DNA of 64,000 nt from Oscillospiraceae bacterium (GTDB taxonomy: Bacteria > Bacillota > Clostridia > Oscillospirales > Oscillospiraceae): positions 1-64,000 of the forward strand of contig JAILFJ010000034.1 of assembly GCA_024697625.1 (NCBI GenBank). Reading direction: 5' to 3'. The notes under the pieces were generated by a model. The model saw only the letters and a program-made list of their open reading frames with translations, was not told where the DNA came from and did not search any database. This document shows positions 42,897 to 51,258 of this stretch, in pieces. The number at the start of each line of letters is the position of its first letter. Within the stretch, counting starts at the first letter, position 1. The position numbers and the translations under genes were made by a program.

Positions 42897-44039
42897 ATGG
42901 AACTGAAAGACTACAGACAAGAGATAGACGGTATCGACGGGCAGGTGCTGGAGCTCTTCGTGCGTCGGATGGAGATCGCGGGCGAGATCGCAGGCTACAA
43001 ACGGGAAAAAGGCCTGCCCGTCCTGGACCTGCAGCGGGAGCGGGAAAAGCTCCGCAGGATCGAGAGCATGTGCCCGGAGGAGTTCAGCGACTACAGCTTC
43101 ACCCTCTTCTCGATGATCATGGAGCTCTCCCGCAGCCACCAGAACCGGATCCTGCACCGCGAGAGCCCGGAGACCAGGGCCATCGAAGCGGCACTGCGGG
43201 ACACCCCACAGCTCTTCCCGGAGAAGGCCATCGTCGCGTGCCAGGGGGTGGAGGGAGCCTATTCCGGCATAGCCTGCGAGAAGCTCTTCACCCGGCCGAA
43301 TATCTTTTACTTCTCGAGCTTTGACAAGGTCTTCTCCGCCGTTGAGAAGGGCCTCTGCCGCTACGGAGTCATCCCGGTGGAGAACAGCACCGCGGGTACG
43401 GTGAACGCTGTGTACGACCTGATGGTGAAACACAGCTTCCGCATCGTACGTTCGGTCCGGATCAAGGTGGACCACAACCTGCTGGTGAAGCCGGGGACCA
43501 GACCCGAGGAAATCCGCGAGATCTACTCGCACGGCCAGGCGATCGCCCAGTGCACCGCCTTCCTGCAGCGCTTCCCGAACGCCAAGATCATCCCCTGTGA
43601 GAACACGGCCGTGGCTGCGAAAACCGTGGCCGAGAGCGGAGAAACCGGCGTGGCTGCGCTGTCCTCCAGAGCCTGCGCGAAACTCTACGGTCTGGAGATC
43701 CTCATGTCCTCGGTACAGGACTCCGCCGACAACTATACGCGCTTCATCTGTATCTCGCGGAACCTGGAGATCTATCCCGGGGCGGACCACACCAGCCTGA
43801 TGATGGTGATCCGGGACGAGCCTGGAACCCTGTGCGGGGTGCTTTCGCGTTTCTACGCCCTGGGCATCAACATGCACAAGCTGGAGAGCCGACCGATTCC
43901 CGGAAAAAGCTGGGAATACATGTTCTATTTTGACCTGGATACCTCCGTCTACTCCCCGAAGTTCATCCAGCTGATGGGAGAGCTGGGAGATATCTGCGAG
44001 CAGCACGAGTATCTGGGAAGCTACAGCGAGGTGGTGTGA
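42897..44039 (+). CDS. pheA: Bifunctional chorismate mutase/prephenate dehydratase (P-protein)
   Basis: 380 residues from ATG 42897 (ggaggag upstream). An AroQ-type chorismate mutase occupies residues 1-90 (YRQEIDGIDGQVLELFVRRMEIAGEIAGYK). The prephenate dehydratase follows (VACQGVEGAYSGIACEKLF, GVIPVENSTAGTVNAVYDL, SSRACAKLYGLEIL, DNYTRFI). A C-terminal ACT domain (about 295-375) has DEPGTLCGVLSRFYALGINMHKLESRP; the ESRP motif is the Phe feedback site. It commits chorismate to phenylalanine and also supplies prephenate to TyrA. Confidence 0.95.
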   Translation: MELKDYRQEIDGIDGQVLELFVRRMEIAGEIAGYKREKGLPVLDLQREREKLRRIESMCPEEFSDYSFTLFSMIMELSRSHQNRILHRESPETRAIEAALRDTPQLFPEKAIVACQGVEGAYSGIACEKLFTRPNIFYFSSFDKVFSAVEKGLCRYGVIPVENSTAGTVNAVYDLMVKHSFRIVRSVRIKVDHNLLVKPGTRPEEIREIYSHGQAIAQCTAFLQRFPNAKIIPCENTAVAAKTVAESGETGVAALSSRACAKLYGLEILMSSVQDSADNYTRFICISRNLEIYPGADHTSLMMVIRDEPGTLCGVLSRFYALGINMHKLESRPIPGKSWEYMFYFDLDTSVYSPKFIQLMGELGDICEQHEYLGSYSEVV

Positions 44040-44040
44040 G

Positions 44041-45318
44041 ATGAACGGCGGAAGAATGAAGTGCGGACTGCTGGGCGAGAAGCTGGGCCACAGTTATTCG
44101 CCCCAGATCCATGCGGAGCTCGCGGACTACGAGTATCTGCTGTACGAAAAGAGCCGGGAAGAGCTGGAAGATTTTGTAAGGCACGGAGACTGGCACGGCC
44201 TGAACGTCACGATCCCGTACAAGAAGACGGTCATCCCGTACTGCGACCGCCTGAGCGACACGGCGCGGGAGATCGGCAGCGTAAACACCCTGCTGCGCCT
44301 GAAGGACGGGAGCATCCTGGGCGACAACACGGACGCCTTCGGATTCCGGACCCTGCTGGATTCGGTCCTCAACTACGGGCAGGAGGAGACCGGTATCACA
44401 CAGAGCACCGGCCTTACACAGGGCACCAGAGGAAAGGCGCTGGTCCTGGGGACGGGCGGAGCCTCCGTGACGGTGCAGGCGGTTCTGCGCAGCAGGGGGT
44501 ATCGGGTGATCCCGGTGTCCCGGCGCGGAGAGGACAACTATGAGAACATCGGCCGACATGCGGACGCGGTGCTGCTGGTCAACGCGACCCCTCTGGGCAT
44601 GTACCCGAAGAACGGAGAGAAGGCCACGGACCTGCGGCAGTTTCCGAAGCTCCGGGCGGTGCTGGACGTGGTATACAACCCCGCCCGGACAGCGCTGATG
44701 CAGCAGGCGGAAGAGCTGGGCATCCCCACGGCCGGAGGGCTGCGGATGCTGGTAGCCCAGGCCTGGCGCGCGTCGGAGATCTTCCTCGGTCGCGACCTGC
44801 CGGCAGACGCCATGCTGCGAATCGAGAGAAGCCTGGCCTCCGAGATGCAGAACATCATCCTGATCGGCATGCCGGGCTCGGGAAAGAGTACGGTGGCCGG
44901 GATGCTGGCCGAGCGCCTGGAACGCCCCTGCCTGGAGGCGGACGCGGAGCTGGAGAAGCAGGTCGGGATGAGCATCCCCGAGATCTTCCGGCTGGAGGGA
45001 GAGGAAGGCTTCCGACGCCGGGAGACGGAGATCCTGCGGGAGCTGGGAAAGCGTTCCGGCATCATCCTCTCGACCGGCGGCGGCTGTGTCACGCGGGAGG
45101 AGAACTATCCGCTGCTGCACCAGAACGGGACCATCGTCCGGATCGACCGAAGGACGGAGAAGCTGGCACGGGAAGGCCGGCCGCTGTCACTGAGCGCGGA
45201 TCTGGAGGAGATGCTCAGGGTCCGCGGTCCAATGTACGAGCGCTTTGCCGACTTCACGGTCCTGAACGACGGCACGCCGGAGGAGACCGTACAGAAAATT
45301 CTGGAGGTGCTGGCATGA
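44041..45318 (+). CDS. aroE/aroK: Shikimate dehydrogenase-shikimate kinase fusion
   Basis: 425 residues joining two consecutive pathway enzymes. Residues about 1-270 are AroE: LLGEKLGHSYSPQIHAEL, GLNVTIPYKKTVIPY (catalytic Lys), GDNTDAFGF (catalytic Asp), LVLGTGGASVTVQAVL and NATPLGMYP. Residues about 275-425 are AroK: Walker A IGMPGSGKST, DAELEKQVGMSIPEIFRLEGEEGFRRRE, STGGGCV and the lid GRPLSLS. It reduces 3-dehydroshikimate and phosphorylates the resulting shikimate. Both active sites look intact. It overlaps aroQ by 4 bp. No separate aroK is present in the operon. Confidence 0.93.
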   Translation: MNGGRMKCGLLGEKLGHSYSPQIHAELADYEYLLYEKSREELEDFVRHGDWHGLNVTIPYKKTVIPYCDRLSDTAREIGSVNTLLRLKDGSILGDNTDAFGFRTLLDSVLNYGQEETGITQSTGLTQGTRGKALVLGTGGASVTVQAVLRSRGYRVIPVSRRGEDNYENIGRHADAVLLVNATPLGMYPKNGEKATDLRQFPKLRAVLDVVYNPARTALMQQAEELGIPTAGGLRMLVAQAWRASEIFLGRDLPADAMLRIERSLASEMQNIILIGMPGSGKSTVAGMLAERLERPCLEADAELEKQVGMSIPEIFRLEGEEGFRRRETEILRELGKRSGIILSTGGGCVTREENYPLLHQNGTIVRIDRRTEKLAREGRPLSLSADLEEMLRVRGPMYERFADFTVLNDGTPEETVQKILEVLA

Positions 45319-45755
45319 AATTCCTCATTATCAACGGGCCGAACCTGAACCTGCTTGGCCTGCGGGAGCCGGACATCTACGGGAAGGAAGACTTCCACGC
45401 CCTGCAGCGCTTCATCTACGACTGCTGTGTGGAGGAGGGAATCGAACCCGTCCTGTACCAGTCCAACCACGAGGGGGCCATTGTCGACCGGATCCAGGAG
45501 GCGTATAATAAAGTGGACGGCATCGTCATCAATCCGGCCGCCTACACCCATACCAGCGTCGCAATCCTGGACGCCCTGAAGGCGGTGCGGATCCCCGCAG
45601 TGGAAGTGCATCTGTCGGACGTGGGATCACGGGAGAGCTTCCGCAGAATCTCGTATGCGGGTATGGCCTGCGTGGGCACCTTCGCCGGGCTCGGCTTCGA
45701 GGGATACCGGAAGGCGATCCGCTTCCTGAAGGAGTATCTGAATAGCCAACAGTGA
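45315..45755 (+). CDS. aroQ: Type II 3-dehydroquinate dehydratase
   Basis: 146 residues. INGPNLNLLGLREPDIYG carries the catalytic Arg/Tyr loop, followed by QSNHEGAIVDRIQEA, INPAAYTHTSVAILDAL (catalytic His region) and PAVEVHLSDVGSRESFRR. It dehydrates 3-dehydroquinate and forms a dodecamer. It is the last gene of the operon, completing all seven steps to chorismate together with both aromatic branches. Confidence 0.94.
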   Translation: MKFLIINGPNLNLLGLREPDIYGKEDFHALQRFIYDCCVEEGIEPVLYQSNHEGAIVDRIQEAYNKVDGIVINPAAYTHTSVAILDALKAVRIPAVEVHLSDVGSRESFRRISYAGMACVGTFAGLGFEGYRKAIRFLKEYLNSQQ

Positions 45756-45785
45756 GCCCCTTGCCGCACGGCGGAGGCGGAGCTC

Positions 45786-45846
45786 CGGGCGAGAGAACGC
45801 AACCCGGGGAAACGCTCAATCCGGGTGAGAGCGCGCAATCCGGGAG
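45786..45846 (+). repeat. Three imperfect GC-rich tandem units after aroQ
   Basis: Units resembling gagagaacgcaacccgggg, aaacgctcaatccgggt and gagagcgcgcaatccggga stand in a row in the aroQ-DivIVA gap. No terminator-like T tract follows. Origin unknown; perhaps slippage duplication. Confidence 0.45.
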
Positions 45847-45853
45847 GAAAGCC

Positions 45854-45882
45854 TTGCGAAACACCGGACGATCTGTTATAAT
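45854..45882 (+). promoter_or_regulatory. Promoter of the DivIVA-like gene
   Basis: TTGCGA, 17-bp spacer, TATAAT (perfect -10), 48 bp before the ATG at 45930. Confidence 0.75.
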
Positions 45883-45929
45883 ACCGCAGAAACAGCAAGA
45901 ACGAGAACAGACAGGCGAGTGATAAGAGA

Positions 45930-46514
45930 ATGGAACTTTCGGCTGATTATTTTGACTCGATTCAGATCGACGTCGTCAAGCGAAAATACTATAACGCCAA
46001 CAAGGTGAACGCGGTCTTCGAGGAGATCCGGGAACAGGTCCTGGAACTGCTGGAGGAGAACGAGCGGCTCAAGAAGGAATTGAGCGGCCAGAAGAAGGCG
46101 GACGAGGGCATGCTGTCGCTGCCGCAGGTGTACCGGGAGACCCTTCAGAAGGGCCGGGAACGGGCGGCGGCCATGGAGCGCGAAGTGCAGGCGGAGGGAG
46201 AACGGCTCCGGCAGGAGTATGAGGCAAGACAGAAAAAGTCTGACGAGCTGCTGGCGGACTGCATCCGGGGCCTGCGGATCCGGGAGGAGGAGAACCTCAG
46301 CTTCCTGGACCGGAAAATGCGGGAATTCCGGGCACAGTACCCCATGAAGGACTGCAGCACGGACGACGGCCTGTCCGCGGAACCGGCAGAAGAGTACCCC
46401 GGGGAAGAGCTCACTGAGACCGAGCCGGATCTGGACGAACTGGAGCGGCGGATCGGCCTGCTGGCAAACGAAATCCGCGCCCTGGAGGACAAGCAGCCGG
46501 GCGGGGACTGCTGA
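45930..46514 (+). CDS. DivIVA-like coiled-coil protein
   Basis: 194 residues, almost wholly charged helix. The N-terminus (DSIQIDVVKRKYYNANKVNAVFEEIREQVLELLEENERLKKEL) resembles a DivIVA/GpsB-like start followed by a coiled coil. A second coiled coil (RERAAAMEREVQAEGERLRQEYEARQKK) and an acidic tail end with a third short helix. Such proteins scaffold at curved membranes or the division site. It lacks the classic membrane-binding Phe/Arg loop that I could confirm, so the assignment is tentative. Confidence 0.6.
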   Translation: MELSADYFDSIQIDVVKRKYYNANKVNAVFEEIREQVLELLEENERLKKELSGQKKADEGMLSLPQVYRETLQKGRERAAAMEREVQAEGERLRQEYEARQKKSDELLADCIRGLRIREEENLSFLDRKMREFRAQYPMKDCSTDDGLSAEPAEEYPGEELTETEPDLDELERRIGLLANEIRALEDKQPGGDC

Positions 46515-46579
46515 GAGCGCCGGAACAGCGGACCACAGAAAGAACGGCGAAACCCGGACGGAAAATGAACAGAACAACG

Positions 46580-46620
46580 AACCCCGACTTCCATGATGCA
46601 TGTCATGGAAAGCCGGGGTT
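46580..46620. terminator. Long inverted repeat between convergent genes
   Basis: AACCCCG...CTTCCATGA pairs with TCATGGAA...CGGGGTT around a short loop. T-rich bases follow weakly on both strands (tgttctat; cgttgttctgtt). It probably ends both the DivIVA-like and symporter transcripts. Confidence 0.65.
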
Positions 46621-46718
46621 TGTTCTATCACGGTGAGGCTGATACCAAACAGAGCGAGAAACCTCTGTCAGGTCCTGAAACGCAGCCCATCCGATGCGGG
46701 ATGCGATGAATCAGCAGG

Positions 46719-47897
46719 TCATGCCGAAGGAGCTTCCCTGATTCCGTGCTTCTCGGCATATCCCGTGAGCATCAGGGTCAGCGCACCGTCTCCGGTCACG
46801 TTGCAGGCAGTGCCAAAGCTGTCCTGCAGGGCAAAGATCGCGAGCATCAGAGCAGTGCCGTCGCTGTCGAAACCCAATACGCCGGTGATCAGACCCAGAG
46901 AGGCCATGACTGTACCGCCCGGCACACCGGGGGCGCCGATGGCAAATACGCCCAAAAGGAGACAGAAGAGGATCATGTTGCTCACAGAGGGAAGCTGACC
47001 GTACAGGACTTTGGAGATGGTCATCACGAAGAAAACCTCCGTCAGCACGGAGCCACAGAGATGGATATTGGCGAAGAGCGGGATCCCGAAATCCACCAGG
47101 TCGCGACGCAGATTTTTGCTTTTTCTGGCGCATTCCAGAGCGACGCCTAACGTGGCAGCCGAGGACATGGTTCCCACGGCAGTCAGATAGGCCGGTCCGT
47201 AATGACTGATCACCTCGCGTCCGGATCTGCCGGAATAGGCGGATGCGGTACCGTAGAGCACAGCCAGCCAGATGTAATGCCCTACCATGACGATCAGGAT
47301 CACGGCCAGAAATACCGGGAGCTGACGGGTGATGCTGCCCTCCCAGGCAAGACCGCAGAAGGTTGCGGCAATGAAAAACGGGAGGATCGGGATGATGATC
47401 TTTTCCACGATCTTCAGGACAACACTCCGAAACTCTTCCAGCACACCGGTAATGATCTCAGCCCTGGTCCAGACTGCGGCAAGGCCCACCAGCATGGAGA
47501 AGACGAGTGCTGACATGACCGGCATGATCTGCGGGATATCCAGCTGGAATGCGACCGCGGGCAGCTCGCGCAGCCCCTCAGGGTCGGTGATGATGTTCAG
47601 ATGGGGAATGATGGCAAAACCCGCGCCTGCGGACATGAAAGCCGCAAGAATACTGGAGACGTAGGCCAGAATGACCGCCACGGACAGCATCCGCGTCGCG
47701 CTGCCGCCGAGCTGGGTGATGGAGGGGGCGATGAAGCCGATGATAATCAGCGGGACACAGAACATGATGACCTGACCCATGATGTATTTGGCAGTGACCA
47801 CCACGACCATGGCGCTCTGCGGCAGAACAAGCCCCAGCAGAATGCCGATCACGATTGCCAGCAGCAGCCGTGCAGGAAGACTTTTAAAGAATTTCAT
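46719..47897 (-). CDS. Dicarboxylate/amino-acid:cation symporter (DAACS family)
   Basis: About 392 residues with eight TM segments and two re-entrant loops. AVGTMSSAATLGVALECA is the HP1 serine-rich loop, and VFAIGAPGVPGGTVMASLGL plus FALQDSFGTACNVTGDGAL are the TM7/HP2/TM8 sites (cf. GltPh/GltT). It imports glutamate, aspartate, Ser/Thr or C4-dicarboxylates with Na+ or H+. The substrate cannot be chosen by eye. Two adjacent ATGs follow aaggagc; the second (47897) has better spacing. Single-gene unit. Confidence 0.9.
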   Translation of the reverse strand: MKFFKSLPARLLLAIVIGILLGLVLPQSAMVVVVTAKYIMGQVIMFCVPLIIIGFIAPSITQLGGSATRMLSVAVILAYVSSILAAFMSAGAGFAIIPHLNIITDPEGLRELPAVAFQLDIPQIMPVMSALVFSMLVGLAAVWTRAEIITGVLEEFRSVVLKIVEKIIIPILPFFIAATFCGLAWEGSITRQLPVFLAVILIVMVGHYIWLAVLYGTASAYSGRSGREVISHYGPAYLTAVGTMSSAATLGVALECARKSKNLRRDLVDFGIPLFANIHLCGSVLTEVFFVMTISKVLYGQLPSVSNMILFCLLLGVFAIGAPGVPGGTVMASLGLITGVLGFDSDGTALMLAIFALQDSFGTACNVTGDGALTLMLTGYAEKHGIREAPSA

Positions 47898-48050
47898 CAT
47901 ATTGCTCCTTTTCTTTGTTTTATCCGTTCATAATCGGAGAACTTCCCGGTCAGATTTGCTTATCCCGCCGCACCCGCTCCGGTACGTACCGCTCCGCAAC
48001 CGGCGCGGGGGCTGTCCCGGCCTGCGGCCCAGCATCGGTTGCCCTGCAGC

Positions 48051-48623
48051 TCAGGAAGGCGCAGCATCATCCCGGCTGGAAACAATCACGACTTCGGCGT
48101 GATATTCCTGCTCTCCAGAGCTGTTCAGAGTGCTGTTGATCTCCAGATAGATCATGCGGACGACCTTTCCAAAGTAACTGCGGACGGTTTCAATATCCTT
48201 CTGGCGAATCATTCCGACACAGCCCTTTTCGGTCCTGACGCGGATCTGTACGCCCCGATCAAAGAAAAAGTCATCGAACCAGACACTGACAATCGCCACA
48301 TCGTCATCCGCACAGAGCTCCCTGAGAATCTGCTGACGGGAACTGCCGTCATCATTGTTCTCGGTGACACCGTCTACTGGAAAGGTCAGCCTGCGGAATT
48401 CGCCGGACGCCGGACGCGCCCGCGTGAGCGGGTTTTCGACACGGACAAGCTCTCCGTCCGGGGGATCCTCGTCCAGAGACATGTCCTCCTGCTCCGGTTC
48501 GCTCTTCTTCGGCATTCCGATGAAAACAGAGCCGATCATAATACTGATCAGTGCGGGGATGGTATGGTACTGCCAGAACAGAATCATGCCGGCAATCAGA
48601 ATCAGAATTCCAAGAATCCTCAT
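48051..48623 (-). CDS. Membrane-anchored protein of unknown function
   Basis: 190 residues from ATG 48623 (gggag 7 bp upstream). Two close hydrophobic helices (ILGILILIAGMILFW; ALISIMIGSVFIGM) precede a charged acidic linker and a C-terminal alpha/beta domain (DVAIVSVWFDDFFFDRGVQIRVRTEKGCVGMIRQKDIETVRSYFG). That domain faintly recalls the HIRAN-type beta fold, but this is weak. No pathway clue from its neighbours. Confidence 0.6.
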   Translation of the reverse strand: MRILGILILIAGMILFWQYHTIPALISIMIGSVFIGMPKKSEPEQEDMSLDEDPPDGELVRVENPLTRARPASGEFRRLTFPVDGVTENNDDGSSRQQILRELCADDDVAIVSVWFDDFFFDRGVQIRVRTEKGCVGMIRQKDIETVRSYFGKVVRMIYLEINSTLNSSGEQEYHAEVVIVSSRDDAAPS

Positions 48624-48789
48624 CGGAGCTCCCTTCTTCCGTACTGTTCTTTTCCATGAATCCCAAGTCAGCAGTTTACATGAGAATAGAACGAAAATCA
48701 AGTATGGAATGAGACAGAATCAGGTCCGCTTGACAGACGGGACGAAACGCAATAGAATAACCAAAAAAAGAGAGCTGGAACTGATAGAA

Positions 48790-49410
48790 ATGAGAAGCGC
48801 AAAAGAGTATAAAAACATCGTATTTGACATGGGCGGCGTGCTGGTAGATTACACCGCCGATAACGCCACATGGCATTTTACCGAAGACCCCGATATCGTG
48901 CGGGAGATCCATAACGTGATGTTCTGCTCTCAGGAGTGGATGGCACTGGACCTGGGCTCTCTGACGGATGAAGAAGCGATCGGCAGAATCCTGCCAAGAC
49001 TCTCCGGCGACAGGGTCAGGGAGATCGCCAGGAGCACCTTTGAACACTGGCACGAGTACAACAACGTGGCCCGGCCGGGGATGGAGGCTGTCGTCAGAGC
49101 CCTGAAGGCGCGGGGGCAGAAGGTTTATATCCTCTCCAATGTGAGCCGCCGCCTGACCGACACCTATAAGGACGTGGTTCCCGCGCCGGAATCCTATGAC
49201 GGGGCGTTTTTCTCAGGAGAGGTACTGGCGCTGAAGCCCCAGCCGATCATATACCGGATGTTCTTTCAACGCTTTGAACTGGAACCTGCGGAGTGCCTCT
49301 TCATCGATGATGTGAAGGCAAATGTGGATGCCGCCATCGGGTGCGGAATGGACGCATGGTGGTTCCGCTCGGGAGAGCAGGAGGAACTCAGGAAGTATCT
49401 GGAAGTATAG
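48790..49410 (+). CDS. HAD-IA family hydrolase
   Basis: 206 residues from ATG 48790. Motif I NIVFDMGGVLVDY (the second Asp of DxD is Gly-Gly-shifted, as in the HAD-IA FMGGVL subgroup), motif II YILSNVSRRL, Lys LALKPQPIIYRMF and motif IV CLFIDDVKANVDAAIGCGM. The helical cap lies at residues about 20-85. Members with DxGGVL include YihX-type alpha-D-glucose-1-phosphatases, which is the best guess. The start has only a weak ribosome site. Confidence 0.85.
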   Translation: MRSAKEYKNIVFDMGGVLVDYTADNATWHFTEDPDIVREIHNVMFCSQEWMALDLGSLTDEEAIGRILPRLSGDRVREIARSTFEHWHEYNNVARPGMEAVVRALKARGQKVYILSNVSRRLTDTYKDVVPAPESYDGAFFSGEVLALKPQPIIYRMFFQRFELEPAECLFIDDVKANVDAAIGCGMDAWWFRSGEQEELRKYLEV

Positions 49411-49524
49411 CCGGGAACAGAAGGAATAGAAAGCCATCGGTTCCGCATCCGGCGGCGGGTTGCCTTCAGACGGGAACCGGCTGCCCCGACCGGACTGTAA
49501 TGAGATACGGGAGAGACCGAAGAG

Positions 49525-51249
49525 ATGAAGTATAAAACACTGCGGGAACAGATCTTTTATCCCCTGCTGGGCAGCGCTACCCTGGCGGTGGCCATTGAGA
49601 TTCTGTCCCTGCTTACGGACAATATCATCGTGGGACGCGTGGTAGGAGAGACGGGCCTCGCGGGGATCAACACGGTTGTGCCGCTCTTTTCCTTCTGCGC
49701 CTTTCTGGGCGGCCTGATCTGTGTGGGCGTTTCCTTCCGCTACGCCGACGCGATCGGACGCTTCGAGGAACGCAGAGCAGGCAACCTGCTCGGGATGGGC
49801 ATCCTGCTGGCCGTCGGAACAGGCGTTGTCATGTGGCTGGCGTCTTTTGCGGCGAAGAAGCTGTACTTCGCCATCCTGTCCCCGGCGGAGGAGATCCGGG
49901 CAGAGGGAGAGGCATATTACAGATATATCTGCCTGGTCATGCTGATCTATCCCGTGTTTGTCCTGCTGCTGGAACTGGTCTATGACGACGGTGACATTGC
50001 GCTGTGCAACGTGGCCTACGGGATGCAGATGCTGGGTAACGTTGGCCTTTCGATCCTGCTGTGCATCAGGATGGGTACCGGAGGAGCGAGCCTGGGCACG
50101 CTCATCGGTACGGCAGCAAGCCTCTGCACCCTGCTGCTGCATTTCGCGAAGAAGAAAAACGGACTCAGGCCCCATCTGTTCTTCTCATGGAGCGAGCTCA
50201 AGGCTTTCCTGCGATACGGCTTTACCGACGCGGGCGTATACCTGCTGTGGGCGGTGCTGTTCTATATCCTGAATGCCTTCGTGATCCGCCGTTTCGGAGA
50301 CGGCACACTGCCTGTCCTGGCGGTCGTTACGGGCTTCTTTGAACTGACGATCGTCTTCGACGGTCTCGGACAGGCCATGAAGCCGATCGTAAGTGTCTAC
50401 CATGCCGAGCGCAACAGCCCGGCCATCTCCAAAACCATGAAGTTCATGCTGCGCTGCGCCCTGGCCGAGGGGGTGCTGGCTACGGCGGCGGTCCTCATCC
50501 TGGCTGACGTCATGCCGCTGGCCTTCAGCCTCCGGGATCCGGTCAGCATCCGGGAGAGCGCCCTCGCCCTGAGGATCATCGCACCCTCTCTGACGGCCAT
50601 CTCGGCGCTCTACCTCTACTCCTCCTATTATCTGAACGTGGAACGGATCGGGCTGTCCGTGTGGATCACGGTCTGGAAGGATCTCATCAGTGTCCTTCTG
50701 CTGTCCCTTCCCATGAGCCTGCTGCTCGGCGTTCACGGACTCTGGGCGGGCATCCTGCTGGCGCCTTTCCTCACGGTGCTGATCTGGTATGTCACGGTCC
50801 GGCTGCGCCTCGGAGAGGAGAGCTTCCCTCTGCTGCTGAAAGAGGATCCCGATATTGCCGATTTCGATCTGCATCTCAGTGAGGAGGAGATCCTGACGAC
50901 CCGGGACAGGGCGGAGGAATTTCTCCGATCACGGGGCATCCCTGCCACACAGCGGGCGCAGGCCATGCTGCTGATCGAGGATCTGTCCATGCTGACGGCA
51001 GAGCGCAATCCGGAGCCCGGGAAGCTCTGCGCCGAATGGACCCTTCTGGCAGAGAAAAAAGCCGTAAGAATGATCTTCAGGGACTGCGGTGCGGTCGAGG
51101 ATCTGACCGACCCGAATGAGAAAGTATCTTCATTCCGGTCTTTTGTCGTGTCGTCCTATATGGAGAAGCAGAAGGTGAAAAAGTATCTCATGACTGTCGG
51201 AATGAACAGGACGGTTCTGGAAGTTCCCCGCGAAAGGAAAGGCTCCTGA
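49525..51249 (+). CDS. MATE-family transporter fused to an anti-sigma-like ATPase domain
   Basis: 574 residues. Residues about 1-440 form twelve TM helices of a MATE/Na+-driven multidrug exporter (ILSLLTDNIIVGRVVGETGLAGINTV; GFTDAGVYLLWAVLFYILNAF; GLGQAMKPIVSVYHAERN). The last 130 residues are soluble (EEEILTTRDRAEEFLRSRGIPATQRAQAMLLIEDLSMLTAER) and resemble the RsbW/HATPase_c_2 fold of anti-sigma kinases, with an E..E helix but without an obvious DxGxG. The fusion suggests that export is tied to a nucleotide or partner-switch signal. It is convergent with the NRPS gene, 10 bp apart, and may export its product. Confidence 0.82.
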   Translation: MKYKTLREQIFYPLLGSATLAVAIEILSLLTDNIIVGRVVGETGLAGINTVVPLFSFCAFLGGLICVGVSFRYADAIGRFEERRAGNLLGMGILLAVGTGVVMWLASFAAKKLYFAILSPAEEIRAEGEAYYRYICLVMLIYPVFVLLLELVYDDGDIALCNVAYGMQMLGNVGLSILLCIRMGTGGASLGTLIGTAASLCTLLLHFAKKKNGLRPHLFFSWSELKAFLRYGFTDAGVYLLWAVLFYILNAFVIRRFGDGTLPVLAVVTGFFELTIVFDGLGQAMKPIVSVYHAERNSPAISKTMKFMLRCALAEGVLATAAVLILADVMPLAFSLRDPVSIRESALALRIIAPSLTAISALYLYSSYYLNVERIGLSVWITVWKDLISVLLLSLPMSLLLGVHGLWAGILLAPFLTVLIWYVTVRLRLGEESFPLLLKEDPDIADFDLHLSEEEILTTRDRAEEFLRSRGIPATQRAQAMLLIEDLSMLTAERNPEPGKLCAEWTLLAEKKAVRMIFRDCGAVEDLTDPNEKVSSFRSFVVSSYMEKQKVKKYLMTVGMNRTVLEVPRERKGS

Positions 51250-51258
51250 AGCCGGCTC

